Of a stretch of 20,156 nucleotides of DNA, positions 19,764-20,156 are shown in pieces (positions within the stretch are counted from its first letter, which is position 1; each line of letters starts with the position of its first letter). Both the position numbers and the translations under genes were made by a program. This DNA is from a virus, in IMG/VR virus record IMGVR_UViG_3300017782_000308, positions 1-20,156 of that record; one strand, written 5' to 3'. Below the pieces are notes generated by a model that saw only the letters and a list, made by a program, of their open reading frames with translations, was not told the DNA's origin and did not search any database.

Positions 19764-20094
19764 ATGTTATAACAGGCATATTGATAGCTTTATCACCTGA
19801 AGTTATATCTACTCTGTTTGTTTCATTCCAACCTAATCTAGTCTTAGCAGCGTGTATTACTACTGAAGGTACTTTGTCTTTTACGCATTCATAATACTTT
19901 GACTTAATAAAGTCCTGCTGTATATTTTCTATTTCTTCAACCTTAGCTGCAAATTCTTCATCTTCTTTTAACCACTTATAAAAGTTTGTTCTGCTTAGGT
20001 CGGTTGCTTTTAAAGCAGTTGTTATTACTCCTAATGAACTTTCTAAAGCTTTGAGTAATCTCTCTTTGTTAATCTTTGTTCTATTCTGTTCCAT
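19741..20094 (-). CDS. terS: Terminase small subunit
   Basis: A 117-residue protein with a helix-turn-helix in its first half (LLKALESSLGVITTALKATDLSRTNFYKWLK, about residues 13-43). This is followed by the helical segment EEFAAKVEEIENIQQDFIKSKYYECV and the phrase HAAKTRLGWNETNRVDIT. This pattern is typical of small terminase subunits, which recognise the packaging site on phage DNA and load the large subunit. It overlaps the large subunit gene and starts with ATG after an A-rich leader. The upstream 62 bases to the edge of the window hold no recognisable gene start. It could in principle be another DNA-binding phage protein, but context makes terS very likely. Confidence 0.85.
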   Translation of the reverse strand: MEQNRTKINKERLLKALESSLGVITTALKATDLSRTNFYKWLKEDEEFAAKVEEIENIQQDFIKSKYYECVKDKVPSVVIHAAKTRLGWNETNRVDITSGDKAINMPVITFVETDTE

Positions 20095-20156
20095 TTTTCA
20101 ATGTTATATTAGAGCGTGATGGTGGAATTGCACCCCTTCTTTGACTTGGAATAGCC

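Noticed and set aside
20107-20156. Plus-strand stretch GATGGTGGAATTG at the right edge resembling the D-arm of a leucine tRNA
   Set aside because: The D-loop would be too short, the anticodon loop cannot be formed with a purine at position 37, and the rest is beyond the window. No tRNA can be supported. The 62 bases before terS also have open frames on the minus strand that may be the end of an upstream gene, but the piece is too short to call.
1-20156. CRISPR arrays, insertion sequences, rRNA and attachment sites
   Set aside because: I looked for spaced direct repeats, transposase or integrase motifs and tRNA-like ends, and found none. The region seems fully occupied by phage structural and lysis genes.

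Overview
The window is the late (structural and lysis) region of a tailed double-stranded DNA phage, or an integrated prophage. Every gene I can support lies on the minus strand, so the map reads from right to left. The DNA is clearly AT-rich. Most starts have A/T-rich leaders instead of Shine-Dalgarno sites, and the one good promoter (positions 701-731) is of the Bacteroidetes TTG-N18-TANNTTTG type. With the protein families seen (XkdF-type protease, DUF6712, DUF5675, and a large tail protein of a kind I associate with Bacteroidetes phages), this points to a phage of the Bacteroidetes, probably Flavobacteriia. A 524-residue tape measure, a tail chaperone with a frameshifted extension and a tube-like protein suggest a long non-contractile tail (siphovirus morphology). 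The species cannot be named from the sequence.

Reading right to left: terminase small and large subunits (20094-18552); a tail assembly chaperone G with a -1 frameshifted G-T extension (18519-17744); tail completion or neck proteins (17754-16139); three large tail, tip and fibre proteins (16138-11170); the tape measure protein (11158-9584); a prohead protease, a scaffold-like acidic protein and the major capsid protein (9548-7157); a probable tail tube protein ending at a strong UUCG-loop terminator (7092-6452); three small structural proteins, one with a LamG-like fold (6391-4936); the portal with a MuF-like tail (4934-3084); and a head-tail connector (3080-2508). Next come a tightly overlapping set of tiny genes and lysis-like genes (2508-1555) and a metallophosphoesterase (1568-846). 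After a short AT-rich gap, a Bacteroidetes-type promoter starts a second group of small unknown genes that runs off the left edge.

The genes are packed as one cistron chain. Many junctions are TAATG overlaps (stop and start share an A), as at 16684, 14750, 12024, 5613 and 2508, which suggests translational coupling. The module order is unusual: the tail genes sit between the terminase and the head genes, and the portal is near the end instead of next to the terminase.

The strongest non-obvious signal is a ten-T run (minus strand, 18008-17999) ending in a U UUU UUC heptamer near the end of the chaperone gene. An 84-codon reading frame with no ATG opens in the -1 frame there and fills the apparent gap up to the next gene. 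Four small reading frames (24, 38, 41 and 52 codons) fill other gaps, and the 41- and 52-codon ones look like real genes.
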